From assembly GCA_013368315.1 (NCBI GenBank), contig JAACJM010000262.1, positions 49,238-113,237 on the forward strand: 64,000 nucleotides of DNA, in the 5' to 3' direction. Under the pieces are notes generated by a model. It had not been told where the DNA came from. It searched no databases and saw nothing but the letters and a program-made list of their open reading frames with translations. Position 1 is the first letter of the stretch. The number at the start of each line of letters is the position of its first letter. Position numbers and translations under genes: made by a program. Positions 44,479 through 55,265 of the stretch are shown piece after piece. Origin of the DNA: Tetrapyrgos nigripes (taxonomy: Eukaryota > Basidiomycota > Agaricomycetes > Agaricales > Campanellaceae).

Positions 44479-47400
44479 ATGGATTCGTCTGTTTTCACCT
44501 TTTCCCAGCTTTCCCCCCCTTCTCCCTTTTCCTCCCTAGACAAAAAAACAATCATCCCCACTCGCAAGATGGAAACGACTCGTAAAACAAGTAGTCCGGA
44601 CAACTACTCCACGTATCAATATTATCGACATTTTAGACGAAACACGACCAGGAAGACCGCTACCCAATCTTCCTCCCGAATTGTGGATTATGATTCTACG
44701 ATATGCGTGTTTACCACCTGAGCCTAGGACCAGGAGCGCAGCGGGGGAGGACCAGTCGTTCTTGGACACACCCAGCTATTACCTTCCGTCGTCTCATCCG
44801 CATTACACCCCCTCTTCCTCTCTACCGCCTCCTTCTCCTCTCTCTCGTATCTCATCCAACACCTCCAACAACAACACTTCTTCCAACACCGACTATCCCT
44901 ACCCCACTTCCGCCTCTCTAAACCCTCACCGCACATCCCCCGCTCACCACTTCTACCGTACCCTAATGGACCAAAAAAGGAGTTTTGCACTGGTTAGCAA
45001 GCTGTGGAACGCGTATTCCCAACCGGCATTGTATGAGTGGGTTTGGTTGAGTAATAAAAGACAAGCAAAGGCTCTGGCGTTGACGATTTTGTGTCAGGTG
45101 GGTTTTTCTGTTCCTTTTTGGTTTTTTTTTTGCGAGTTTGGCTTTCTTTCTTCATTGGATTGTTTTTATTTTACTTGGGTGGTAGAGTGTATACACACAC
45201 TATCGGTTGCAGGTTGCCGGTTGTGGGTGTCCAATGACTCCACTCCCACCTCTCCGTCTCCGGCTCCAATTCTCTCCGTCTTCTTAGTCTTGGTCCACGT
45301 TGCCCCTCTTCTCCCGTCCGTTACCCACCCGTCTTCCGTCACCCCGTTACCCATCCATCCATCCAACGCCTTCTTCGTTCCATCTTTCATCTTCCATCCC
45401 TTGTTCTGTTTATTGTTCTGTTCCGTTCTGTTCCCATCTCGGTACCTTTCGTTCTCGGCCCTCGTCTCGCATCTTTCCGCATTGCTGTTGTTGTTGTTCT
45501 TGACGTGGGTTGGGTGATGATGTCGTTGTTGATCCTCCGCGGTTCTCGTCTCAACCTCGCCGCCGCCGCATACCGCATACCACAAACCTTATACCACGTA
45601 CCTTCCATCATGGAATTATGGAAATTATGATGGATGGCGGAAGCGGTGGTGGAAGCCAAGGCTGTTGATGATGATAATGATAACGGTGTTCTTGGCCATT
45701 GGCTGGCTGTTAGCGTTGTGTTCCTGGCTGTTGGCTGGCTATTGGGGGTCGGCTGTTGGGTGTGGGCTGTTCCCGACTATTGGGTCTCACTGCTACCGTT
45801 CCCGTTCGTTGCTGTTGTCTTACTGGTTACTGGTTGACCTCATTTGGCTCGTTTGGGTTATGTGGGCTATGGGTTATCTGGGCTGTGGGGTGCTATTGGC
45901 TATGGAATATGTATAGGCTTTCACCGTTCTTTGATTCTTTGGTTCTTTCATTTACTCTTCTTGTTCCTTGACTTTATATTTGGGTCTTTGGTGATTTTGG
46001 GTTTGGAGTTGGGTCTAATTTTGGTTGGGTTTGGGTTTGGATTGGCTATGCGTTGTGTTTTGGGGTTCGGGGGTTTGGGGTTTGACATTTGACGTTTGAC
46101 GTTTGGGCAGAAAAGGAAAGAGGTGCGGGGGCGGGGTTGGGGTTGGGGACGTGGGGATGTTTGTTTGAGGGGTTGGGGCTGTTATTGTTAAGGAAAAGGA
46201 AAGAGTGTTTGAAGGATTGGAATTTACACTTTGCTGGCTGGCTGGTTGGTTGCTCGGGGTTAGGTTTGCGGGTCGTTCCTTCTCCTTCTCCTTCATCGTC
46301 TCCGTCTTCTGCTTCCGCTTCCCGTCCATCTCCACGTCATGTTTGTGTTGCGTTTGCGTTTGCGTCTCCCGTCCCGCCGTTCTCCGCTATTCTTGTTCTG
46401 TTCTGTTCTCATCTCATCTCATCTCGGTACCTTTACCTTTCGTCTTCATCTTCATATCCGACCCTCGCTCCTCGCATCTTTCCGCCGCCGCACTTACACC
46501 TTTCATCATGAAATTTATGATATGATGGATGGTAATGGTGGAAGGGTGATGATCATGATGATGATTGGTTGTTGGTTGTTGGTCTTGATGCGAGGGCAAG
46601 GGTCTCAGTGGTTGATCTCATTTGGGTCATTTGGCTCGTTTGGGCTATATGCTATCACCGCTCTTTCTTTCTTCTTGCTTCTTTGGTTCATTGGTTCCGG
46701 CTTTCTTTATTTTTCGTTTCTTTGGTTTTTTCATTTCGTTTCTGGTTCTTCTTTCTTCTATCCATCCAACTTCGTCTTACTCTTACTCTTCGTCGTCTTC
46801 TTCGTCTTCGTCTTCCTCTCATGCTATTACCAATGTTAACCCATTTCCATTACTCCAGGTCTGCGCCGCCGGCTCTCCTTCCCCTACCTCTCATTCTCAA
46901 TCTCAATCTCAATCCCACAAAACAATAACCTCAGGGATATACATCCAAACCCTCCAACTCTCCACATCCTTCCTCTCTCGATGTAACCCAGCTGACATAC
47001 GCACCATCCTGGACTATGCACCGAGGTTGGTGGTGTTTGAGGATTTACCTTGTGCGATACCGGTGCCTGTTTATTTGGGTGGGGGTGGGATGGGAGGTGG
47101 TGGGATGGGGATGGGGATAGGTATGGGGATGGGGATGGGTATTGGAGGGGGAGGGGCAGGACAAGGGTATGGTGGAGTAGGGTATGGGGGTGGTGGTGGA
47201 AGTATGAGGAGAAATTTGATGGAAGAAGTCGTGGTGGAGAGGGATGGAGGGGTTGGTGGGATGGTTGGTGTGTTACTTGGTCTTGGGGTCGGGGTCGGGG
47301 TCGGGGTCGGTTCTAAGTCTGGGTCTGGGGGTAGCTCCCCCAAATCCTTATCGTTCTCTTCTTCGGCTTCGCCACTACCTCTCAAAAAGCTCACATGGAC

Positions 47401-50098
47401 ATCTTATGGAGACGGAGCCGATTTGGAAGAGGTCGAGAGGGTGTTACTTGGACGACAGAGTCAGCTGCGTCAACAACAACATCATCATCATCATCATCAT
47501 CAGCTTTATGCGTATAACCCGTACGCGTATAGTGCTCTAGAGTATCTCGAGTTGGATTTATCCAACTCTGGGTCTGCCTCGGGCATCAACGGTGTTAAAG
47601 CAAAAGTGGACGGACATAGAGTGACACTCCCAGCCCTCCATACCCTAGTCTTGACGTTGTCGAATTCGGCCTTGGGCAGGTTGGCGAGGTGGGATTTACC
47701 TCGGTTGAGGAATTTGGGGATTAAAGCGGGTAATGGGTCGTCCGAGTTTGATGTCGACCATGACCATTCCGACTCTGTTCATGATGATGATGATGATGAT
47801 GAGAATGGGTTTGGGTTTGCTCGGTTCTCTGGAAACGAGAACGAGGACGAGAGCGAGAGCGAGTTTACTGAAGAAGAAGAAGTAGAAGCAGAAGCAGAAG
47901 CACGCCTAGGTGGACTGGGAGGCATAGGCATGAGCATGAGACGCGGACGCGGGTTGCGGTTTGGATTTGGCGGGGAAACGTTGAGAGGACTGGGTGATGT
48001 AGAGAATGGGGATTTTGATTGGGTGGTTAAAAGCTGGGGAAGGAGGAGGGAGGGGTGGAGAGATCGACAGCGTCAGCGTCATTCCTTTACTTTGACTTCG
48101 TTTTCACCTTCTGCCCGACCAGGACCAGGGCGAGGGCGAGGGAGAGCCGAACCCAAGAGAGGACAGGGACAAGGTCAAGGTCAAGGACGCCAGATAGTAA
48201 AAGACAGATTAACGTTGGAGAACATGTCCAGGATGGCGACAAGGACTGGATGGGAACTCTTCTTCCTCGCACATGGGGAGAAGGTTAGGGTGTTGGAGTT
48301 GGATGCGGGTGGGGGGCATAATTTTGCTTCTTCGTTCAGTCCATATTCTGCATCTACCACATCTGCGTCTGCGTCTACGTCTGCATCTACATCTGCGTTT
48401 ACGTTTGCGCATGACGCGTCTACCTCTGCCTATGCCTCTTCCGAAGTTGCGTCTACCTCGTCCTCAGGCCTAGGATCCCTCCAAGCACACGCACACAGCA
48501 GGAACGCGAATGGGAACAATCCAAATCCCCAAACCATCTCGCAACTCTTAGACACCCAAGACGCTCTCTTATCCGGTGGTTTACCCCTCCTTCTACCCAA
48601 TTTGAGAGTGTTTATAACAGACGCAGGGAATGGGTCTTGGGATTGGACAAGACCTGATTGGATTGCTCCTCATGCACTCTTACCTTCACATGAAGGTGTG
48701 GAGATAGTTGGCTTAAGGGGGCTGGAGGGTAGGGTATGGGGAGATTGGGGAGAGTGGGTTGGGGATCATAGGGATAGAGAACAAGTGCGTTTAGTTTCTT
48801 CATTTTCGCCTACTCAAATCAATTTGCTAACTTACCTTTGTTTTTCTTTTCTTTTTTTTCTTTTTCTTTTTCTTTTTATTTTTCAGACCACGGAAGCTTT
48901 ACTCGACGACCCCAGTTCCAGATCCCCCCTTCCCCCCTACCTCGACCCTCTATCCTCAGACGACTCGCCGTTCTTCATGCTCCTTGAACAGCTCACTTCA
49001 CTTCTTCAACCCGAGACGTTCCCTTCACTCAAATACATCAGAGATCTAAGCGAAGCAAGTGATCTTATAAGGAGAGGCGAGGTAGGAGTGGAGAGGGGAT
49101 GGGGGTGGGGTGGGTATGCTGGATATAGAAGGGTTTTAATAGAGAGGGAAAGGCAGAGACAGGGTATGGGACGTGGTAATGAAAAGATTAATGGTTTGAA
49201 GGGAAAGGGAAAAAGTGGGGATAAGGATAAGGATAAGATGGGGGGACTGAGAAGGTCGTTTTCGAGGTTGGGTCTGAATCCGTCGGGGTCGGCAGCGGAT
49301 GCTGAGGCTAAGGCCTCATCCCCGTCTCCACCTTCGTCGTGGAGGACTAGACTCAGAAGGTTCTCGAGTTTAGGGCAACTAGACGATGACGATGACGATG
49401 ACGACAATGATGATGAAGGCTCAACAACGCAGACACAGCTCAGTTCACCAGTCTCACCATCTACGCCAACTCAGGGTATAGCGGGCTTCGCACCGGTGGT
49501 GATGACGACGACCACGATGAGGGTTGAGGAGGTTGGCGTCGACGCACAGCTTGGGGCTGCAGCATCGACTAGAGATTTTAAACTGTTACAACCTCCTTTA
49601 CCCACCTCTAGCTCTCGTTCCAGGTCTGGTTCTGCGTCTCAATCTGGGTCTGGTTCTGGGACGTCGAGGTCCAGAAGTAACACCGTCACGTCTATGAACA
49701 CGGTGTCGTCTAGTGGGGTCAGTACATTTGGGTCTGGATCTACATCTACCGCCGGGTCTATTATTACTGCGTCTGCGTCTGCATCCACGGCGTCCACCTC
49801 GGCGACTACACCTCCACATACGCCTTTGTCTGCTCATTTCCCGTCTTCTTCTCTTGGTGTACTCTCTACTTCGTCTTCGTCTTTTAACTTGAGCATTACA
49901 AACTCGTATACAAATCTCGACACTGCCACCACTCCTACCCTCCCCTCCCGCCTTCCCGCACCCCACCACCCGCGTATCATCCGTTTCTGGCAACGTCTCC
50001 TCGAAAGAACTAAAGCGAGGGGAGTTTGGCTTGAAGATTGGAGGGGGTTGAATGTGACGGGGAGGGAGTTGGAGAAGTGGAGGAGGGGGTTTGTGTAA
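44479..50098 (+). CDS. F-box protein with long low-complexity C-terminal part
   Basis: Exon 1 44,479-45,097 carries the F-box ('LPPELWIMILRYACL') and 'KRSFALVSKLWNAYSQPALY'. A 1,761-nt intron is followed by exons 46,859-48,784 and 48,887-50,098, joined in frame across 'ALALTILCQ/VCAAGS'. About 1,250 aa. Later parts read 'SGIYIQTLQLSTSFLSRCNP' and 'IRTILDYAPRLVVFED', typical of fungal F-box proteins. They also contain Gly/Met, Asp/Glu, His and Ser expansions, ending 'WLEDWRGLNVTGRELEKW'. Role: probable substrate receptor of an SCF ubiquitin ligase. A run of 7 A near 44,541 (6 in the truncated copy) shifts the frame of the first about 20 codons, so the true N-terminus is uncertain. Confidence 0.7.
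45098..46858 (+). other. Exceptionally long intron of the F-box gene, built from duplications
   Basis: Bounded by CAG|GTGGGT and CTCCAG|GTC with frame kept. It contains two related blocks about 1 kb apart, at about 45,420-45,960 and 46,385-46,720. Each has CTCGCATCTTTCCGC, an (A)TCATGRAATT…GATGGATGG part and a TATCACCG-like part. Neighbouring introns in the window are mostly 45-100 nt. Confidence 0.55.
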
Positions 50099-52573
50099 AT
50101 GGGGTTCCAGCAAACCTTGACTGCGCCCCCTGGATGACGAAGGCTGCTTTATTTTGGTTTCCTGTTTCTGCCTTTTGGGAGTCCTACAGATCATGATGCG
50201 TTCTCGTGGAATATTTATATATTTATCTTCTGTCGTCTTTTTGTCTTTTTGTGCCGTTTGGTTCCCCTTCTACTGGCGCTGGAGTTTTTTGTCATGTTCT
50301 CGCTGTCGTGGATTATTTGTCTCTTCTTCTTCATTTCGTTCTCTCGACTGTCATCGCACGGATGATGCATTGCCTCGGCTCGCATTTCGCCTCGTCTTCA
50401 TCTCTTTCGTCATATACCGGGAATCACTTTGCAAGCTGCACATCACATCCCACCAATCGTCATCGTCGTCATCGACAACGCCACTATACCAACACGCTGC
50501 AGTATCAGATGTCTTCCCGTTTATCTGTCGGAGTTGGAGGAACGGATCAATGCATCGATCAATGATATCTACCTTTTCCCCCACCTCCAATCCGTCCCGA
50601 CGATCCGTCCTCAAGCCTTGATACCAAATTTCCATTCCCCACACAGTAATAGTGTACCGAGATCCGGATACACGCGTTTTCAAGTCATCCAGGCCTCATA
50701 CGCACTCTTCGCATCTACATCATGATCTACATTTTCATTGATCTCAACACGCGTCTCACACTGCTTGCATCATGTCTTGCGTATGCTTACGTGTGCTTAC
50801 GCGCTTTTCGCCTTTTGTCTTTTTGGGTCCTTCAGACGTTTCTTGGTTTCATCTCTCAGTACATATCGATATCTTCCTGTTCCTGTTCCTGATCGTCATT
50901 GACCTCGTTTCCTCCTTTCTCGTTCCTCGTGTATCCATTCCATCCATCTGTTTCTCCATCCCTTGGATCTCAGTCTTGCTCTTGTCTTTCTTTATCTTCA
51001 TCTTCAATCTGTTTTGGCTGATGTCCCGATTTCTTCGAACATGGACTCGGACTTTGCCTTTCCAAGTTTACGACAGACTTGACCCCTTACGACTATTCAC
51101 GACCTTTTACGACTTGCTATGACCTTTACTTTTCCTCATCGTTCGTCTTTCTCCTCGCATTCAATTCGCATTATGACATAGAAATTTGATTCTTGCTTTC
51201 TGCTTTCTGCTTTTTGTACTCGCATTTCGTTTACCCATACACCTGCAATCGCGTACTGCCAATTACTACACCTACACTCACTCCCTCTCATTCATGCGAA
51301 CTTTCAAATACATACACTCCATAGGCATTCATAGATATACCCTCAAACAACTAACATTGATATCTTTCTTGGCATTTCATGATCATCATTTGTTCTTGGA
51401 CAATTTTATGCGAATACTATCTGCTTTCTTCTACGAATCTTAAGAGTTCTTATTGGCTTTCGGCCGGAGAATGCCCTTCAGACTTGCACAGACTTAAAGT
51501 TCTGTCGATGACATTGGTCTCGTTGGTCTACTGGTTAAAATCTAGGATATATTATAGATCCTAGTACTTCTCGCTCTAATTCGTCTCTTTTGTCTCACAA
51601 TCTACACGTCTATTCCCTTCGTCATGCTTGCTTTGCGTTTTGTCCTCGCTCTGATCCGCCGTGTCCAGATAAAATATGCTTCTTTTTGCGTTCCCTCCTG
51701 CCCCTTAGTATCTTTTTAGCCATTGTGCGTAGGTTGACCCTAACCCGAAGCAAGAAGCCACTTCTACTTTCAGTACTGTATCCGGGTATATTGGTCGCTT
51801 TGAAGTTGCTTCAAAGTGAGAACTACCTCCACTAGTACTTCTAGTACGGCTCACAGGCCGGCTATAAGTAGAATGATTGTTGTGAACCATTTGACGGCGC
51901 CACTTGATCACTTTCGTCGTTTTCCTCTAGCACCTCACTTTGGGAAATATTTCTCTGCCTATCCGTGCGTCAAGACCCAATACGGTAGACTCTGGTTTCT
52001 ATAGCCAAACTCCGTCTTGTTTAGATATGCACCTTTTTTCTAATTTCTACCTTCCATACATCCCGTACGGTGGGTAATTATGTGGTATGTCGTTTTTGAT
52101 ACCAGTAGCCACACTGCTCGGAAACATTACCTCTATCGTGGTCGAACGGCACGCTCTTCCCTCAGTTGAGACATCAGACCTGTTAGGCCACTATTGTGAT
52201 TTGTTCTGCTATCCCTCTGACCACAGTTGCATAGCGCTAAGTCTGATAGCTCCGTTAATAAAGGAAGGCTTCGAGGTTTATTTTTTGTTTCTCTGGAACA
52301 TGATTGTATCCTACCCAAGCGTACCCGTCTTGATCTGTTATCTCAAGAGTCAACCCATGTTAGCTGATGCGTTGTCTGACTCGGATACAATGCTTCAAGC
52401 CATCCATCTGCGTGGATACCCACATCTAGTGATGTATTGGATTAGGTTAGTTTGCGAAGACACACTCAAATGCCTCAAGTGTGTGGTATTTTCTCGTTTT
52501 GCTTACCACCGCTTTCCGCATTTTCGCCTTTCCGCATTCCTTCTATACTGCCGGGCCTTCAAGTCTAGAAAAC
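50099..52573. other. Intergenic region
   Basis: Open frames (for example 50,154-50,621 and 52,087-52,644 on plus, 50,351-50,683 on minus) have no family signature and are biased by CT-rich composition. Hence no gene is called. The 3' part probably contains the promoter of membrane gene C, including TTGATACCAG at about 52,096, a string shared with copies A and E. Confidence 0.45.
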
Positions 52574-54313
52574 ATGAATCTACGCTTTCTGGCTCGAGGA
52601 CTTTTGTCCTACCTACTCTCATTTTTCCTTCTATTATTCGGTGAGTACTATCAACTCATATCTCCATACTCGTTTTGATTATTCTCGGTGTCTGTTTATA
52701 CTAGTAGCATATGGCCAGACTCTGACACTTGTAGAATACGCTCAGTTCTCACAATTCAGCGCGGGGAACGACATTCTGCGCGGAGGAGGAACTCTCACAC
52801 CAGTCGGCACCGCCGCTGATGCGGGCCAGACCACATTCTTATTCATGCGAAGTACACAACAAGTACTCCGAGTTGGAGTTGGAGGGGGAGGAGGAGGAGG
52901 TGGAGGAGGTGGAGGAACAGCAGGAAATTTAGGAATTGCCACATTCACTGCCGTAAACCGAGTTTCTGGTAAGGACAACCAACGAAATTTGCTTCCAAGA
53001 TGCTTTCTGAAATGGACACTCATTAATCTGTCTATTGACTAGGTGTACTTGTTGCCTCCGCTGCTGGATTTGATCTCAATTTTTGAACAAGTTTTTATCG
53101 ATGGCATTTCAGGTCAACGTGTCGTTAATGACGGCAGATTTGGATGTTCGAGTAACAGAGAAGATTCAGGAGAGTCAGGGAAATGCTCAGACTTTCAGCC
53201 AGACAATGGGGCGGGAACAGATACTACCCTTGACCCAACAGTGACTTTCCTTGACCCAGTAGTGACTATCTTTGACCCAGCAGTGACTACCTTTGACCCA
53301 GCAGTGACTACCTTTGACCCAGCAGTGACTACACATATATTTGCAATTCAGGGTGATTCCACCGCCAGGGTGTTTCCCAGACCCACTACATCAGTTCTTG
53401 GTCCAAAGCCGTTAATCAGCTTCTCCTCCTCCTCCACCCTAACCTGGGCAATACACTCCTCCTCCTCCTCCTCCTCCACAGCGACCACGACGACAGAGGG
53501 CGATTCGACGATGAGTGTGCCATCTGGAGAAAGTAATGGAGGAGAAACCTCAACAGAGGCATCCGGAAACTCGTACGTCTGTTTTCATGGCATTTTCATA
53601 AGTTTACATTACCGACTTATTGACTTCATTATAGACGTTCGGGTTTTTCTGCTAACAGGGCAGCCGTCATTGGAACCTCCATGGCTGTGGTTATCGTGGT
53701 CATCGCTGCCGTGGTCTTTCTTTTGGTGTTCAGACATCGTCGCAAAGCTCGAGATGGAACCTTGAAAAGTCGGAACCCTTTCTTAGCAGTTCTTCCAGCC
53801 CGCGAGACTAGGATTCGACCCTTCGATCTCAAGTATCACCCTCCTGACGTGTCTGAGCCATCTTCCAGCTTCGACAGCTCTGGACACAGGTCCTCGTCTT
53901 CCAGACCATATGATCTCAAATATCAAAACACTTCCAATACAGTAGATTCTGCTGGTCAGACTACATCATCGTCGTCCGCGGGACCTCCCGATCTCAACGG
54001 TGCCACTGCACCTCAGGGTTTGTCACCATCGCTATCGGATCCCCGGGACACCAACCATTCAACAGTACGGGCTATATCTGCCCGGGCGACTTTCCGTCAG
54101 ATACATCTTCAGCAAGAAGCCAATGATCTCCGGCAGCAAGTACGAGAACTACAACAAACCGTACAATCCTCAAATGCTGGGATCCAGGGAATGCAATTAG
54201 CTATGGAGAGAATGATGGCGCAGATTCGGGCGTTGGAGGACCAGGCCGATTCAGATTGGGCGAGAGGGTTGACAGATGAGCCTCCACCGATGTATGCGAC
54301 GAATATGTCGTGA
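52574..54313 (+). pseudogene. Single-pass membrane protein, family copy C (one apparent frameshift)
   Basis: Exons 52,574-52,640 (67 nt, the same length as in A and B), 52,705-52,968, 53,043-53,572, 53,635-54,313. The signal peptide is 'MNLRFLARGLLSYLLSFFLL'. The ectodomain has 'GTAADAGQTTFLF', a run of about 12 Gly, 'VASAAGFDLNF' and a Cys pair ('FGCSSNREDSGESGKC'), then tandem 'DPAVTTF' repeats. The TM helix near 'AVVIVVIAAVVFLLVF' leads to 'RHRRKARDG', 'PFDLKYHPPDV', the coiled coil 'IHLQQEANDLRQQVRELQQT' and 'SDWARGLTDEPPPMY'. A run of 5 T at 53,080-53,084 breaks the frame after 'AGFDLNF'; one T fewer would keep it open. It is either a sequencing error or a recent pseudogene. Diverged from A and B. 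Confidence 0.7.
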
Positions 54314-54589
54314 TGTGAGCCTCAGTCCTTTAATGTGTGTTAGTTTCGAGCTGACGCTGACTTTCAGGAAAAAATGAGAAGGCAGGGAATGGATAGGTCT
54401 CGCTTCACTACCACTTTGTAAATTCTGTAATCACCCAGTGGATATCACTTCACTCGTATTAATGAAGGCCTACATTAAGTCTATAGTCATTGGGAATCTC
54501 TGAAATAAAGGCGGGTTGATGCGTTTACTTTCCTAATTTGGCAGCCGGAGCGCTGATCCGTCGGCATGTGCACCAGTGGCAGTGATGTT

Positions 54590-55265
54590 CCACATCCTAT
54601 CACTTTCCAGGATCTATAGGTTGCTTCTGAACCACGGTGTGTCAAGCTATTCGTCTAAGTACGTGCTTCCTTCTGAATTGCCTCGTGCCTGATGCTCGAG
54701 CTATCGGTTCGAAGATTTGTGTGGAAACAAAATCAACCAGAAATATCCAAGAAATATCGGAAACAGTAGGTAGGCTATGAGTAGCTATTCAAGCCATAGC
54801 AGCCCCTGTTACTAATCTGTTATTAATGCTTGCTTGAATGACATCGCCAATATCGGCCTCAACACCCCCGGCATTTACTAAATCACTGGCATGGTTGGTA
54901 TGAACACCAACTAGTCAAAACTGCCGTCTTGAGAACGTTGATACCAGCAGCACCAGCCTGAGATAGCGTATAAAGCTCGAGTACACTGATATAGGCTCAA
55001 GTCCCTATTAACAGTAACAAGCCCCCTCCCTCTGTCGCTGCTCTCCCCTCTCATCACTCCTCTCTCGTTCCTGCCGGACTTTCAGTCAGTGAAGACCGAG
55101 AAAGATGAGCCAACGCAACCAGTTTTTTTTGCTCGAGATCTTTTCCCATATACGCTAATATCGATTGTTGTATTGTTCGGTAATCGCGTTCTCTTGTATT
55201 TTCCTAGATGAATTCATATTTACACTGGCTCTATTGGGATTTCTTTGGCTTGATAGAAGGTCCAG
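54590..55265 (+). pseudogene. Membrane-family fragment E (promoter, exon 1 and intron 1 only)
   Basis: Upstream sequence (54,590-54,840) matches the 5' flank of copy B. TTGGTATGAACACCAA is at 54,895 and ACAAGCCCCCTCCCTC at about 55,017. The ATG is at 55,105 with 'MSQRNQFFLLEIFSHIR' and then a stop, where copies A and B have the signal peptide. The intron-1 start TAATCGCGTTCTCTTGTATTT matches A and B. No later exons follow, so this is a 5' fragment. Confidence 0.7.
54895..54910 (+). promoter_or_regulatory. Conserved palindromic promoter element, fragment E
   Basis: TTGGTATGAACACCAA on the plus strand, 194 bp before the ATG of the dead exon. It shows the element predates duplication of the family. 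Confidence 0.6.

Larger units (their letters stand above)
41103..46470. repeat. Segmental duplication unit 2 (X' and Y')
   Basis: Uninterrupted version of the X-Y unit. Its left edge (41,103), the left edge of unit 1 (27,957) and its right edge (46,471) all show the 12-mer CTCGCATCTTTC. This indicates unequal recombination between these short matches. Confidence 0.75.

Noticed and set aside
47071..47394. Minus-strand Pro-rich frame
   Set aside because: Antisense of the Gly/Met-rich part of the F-box gene.
51500..51590. tRNA-like sequence (CTCGTTGGTCTACTGGTTAA with a possible anticodon stem TAGGAT/ATCCTA)
   Set aside because: The loop is too long for an anticodon loop and no T arm with TTCGA or acceptor pairing is present.
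52087..52644. 185-aa plus-strand frame upstream of membrane gene C
   Set aside because: It overlaps the promoter and signal-peptide exon of copy C in another frame and shows no recognisable domain.
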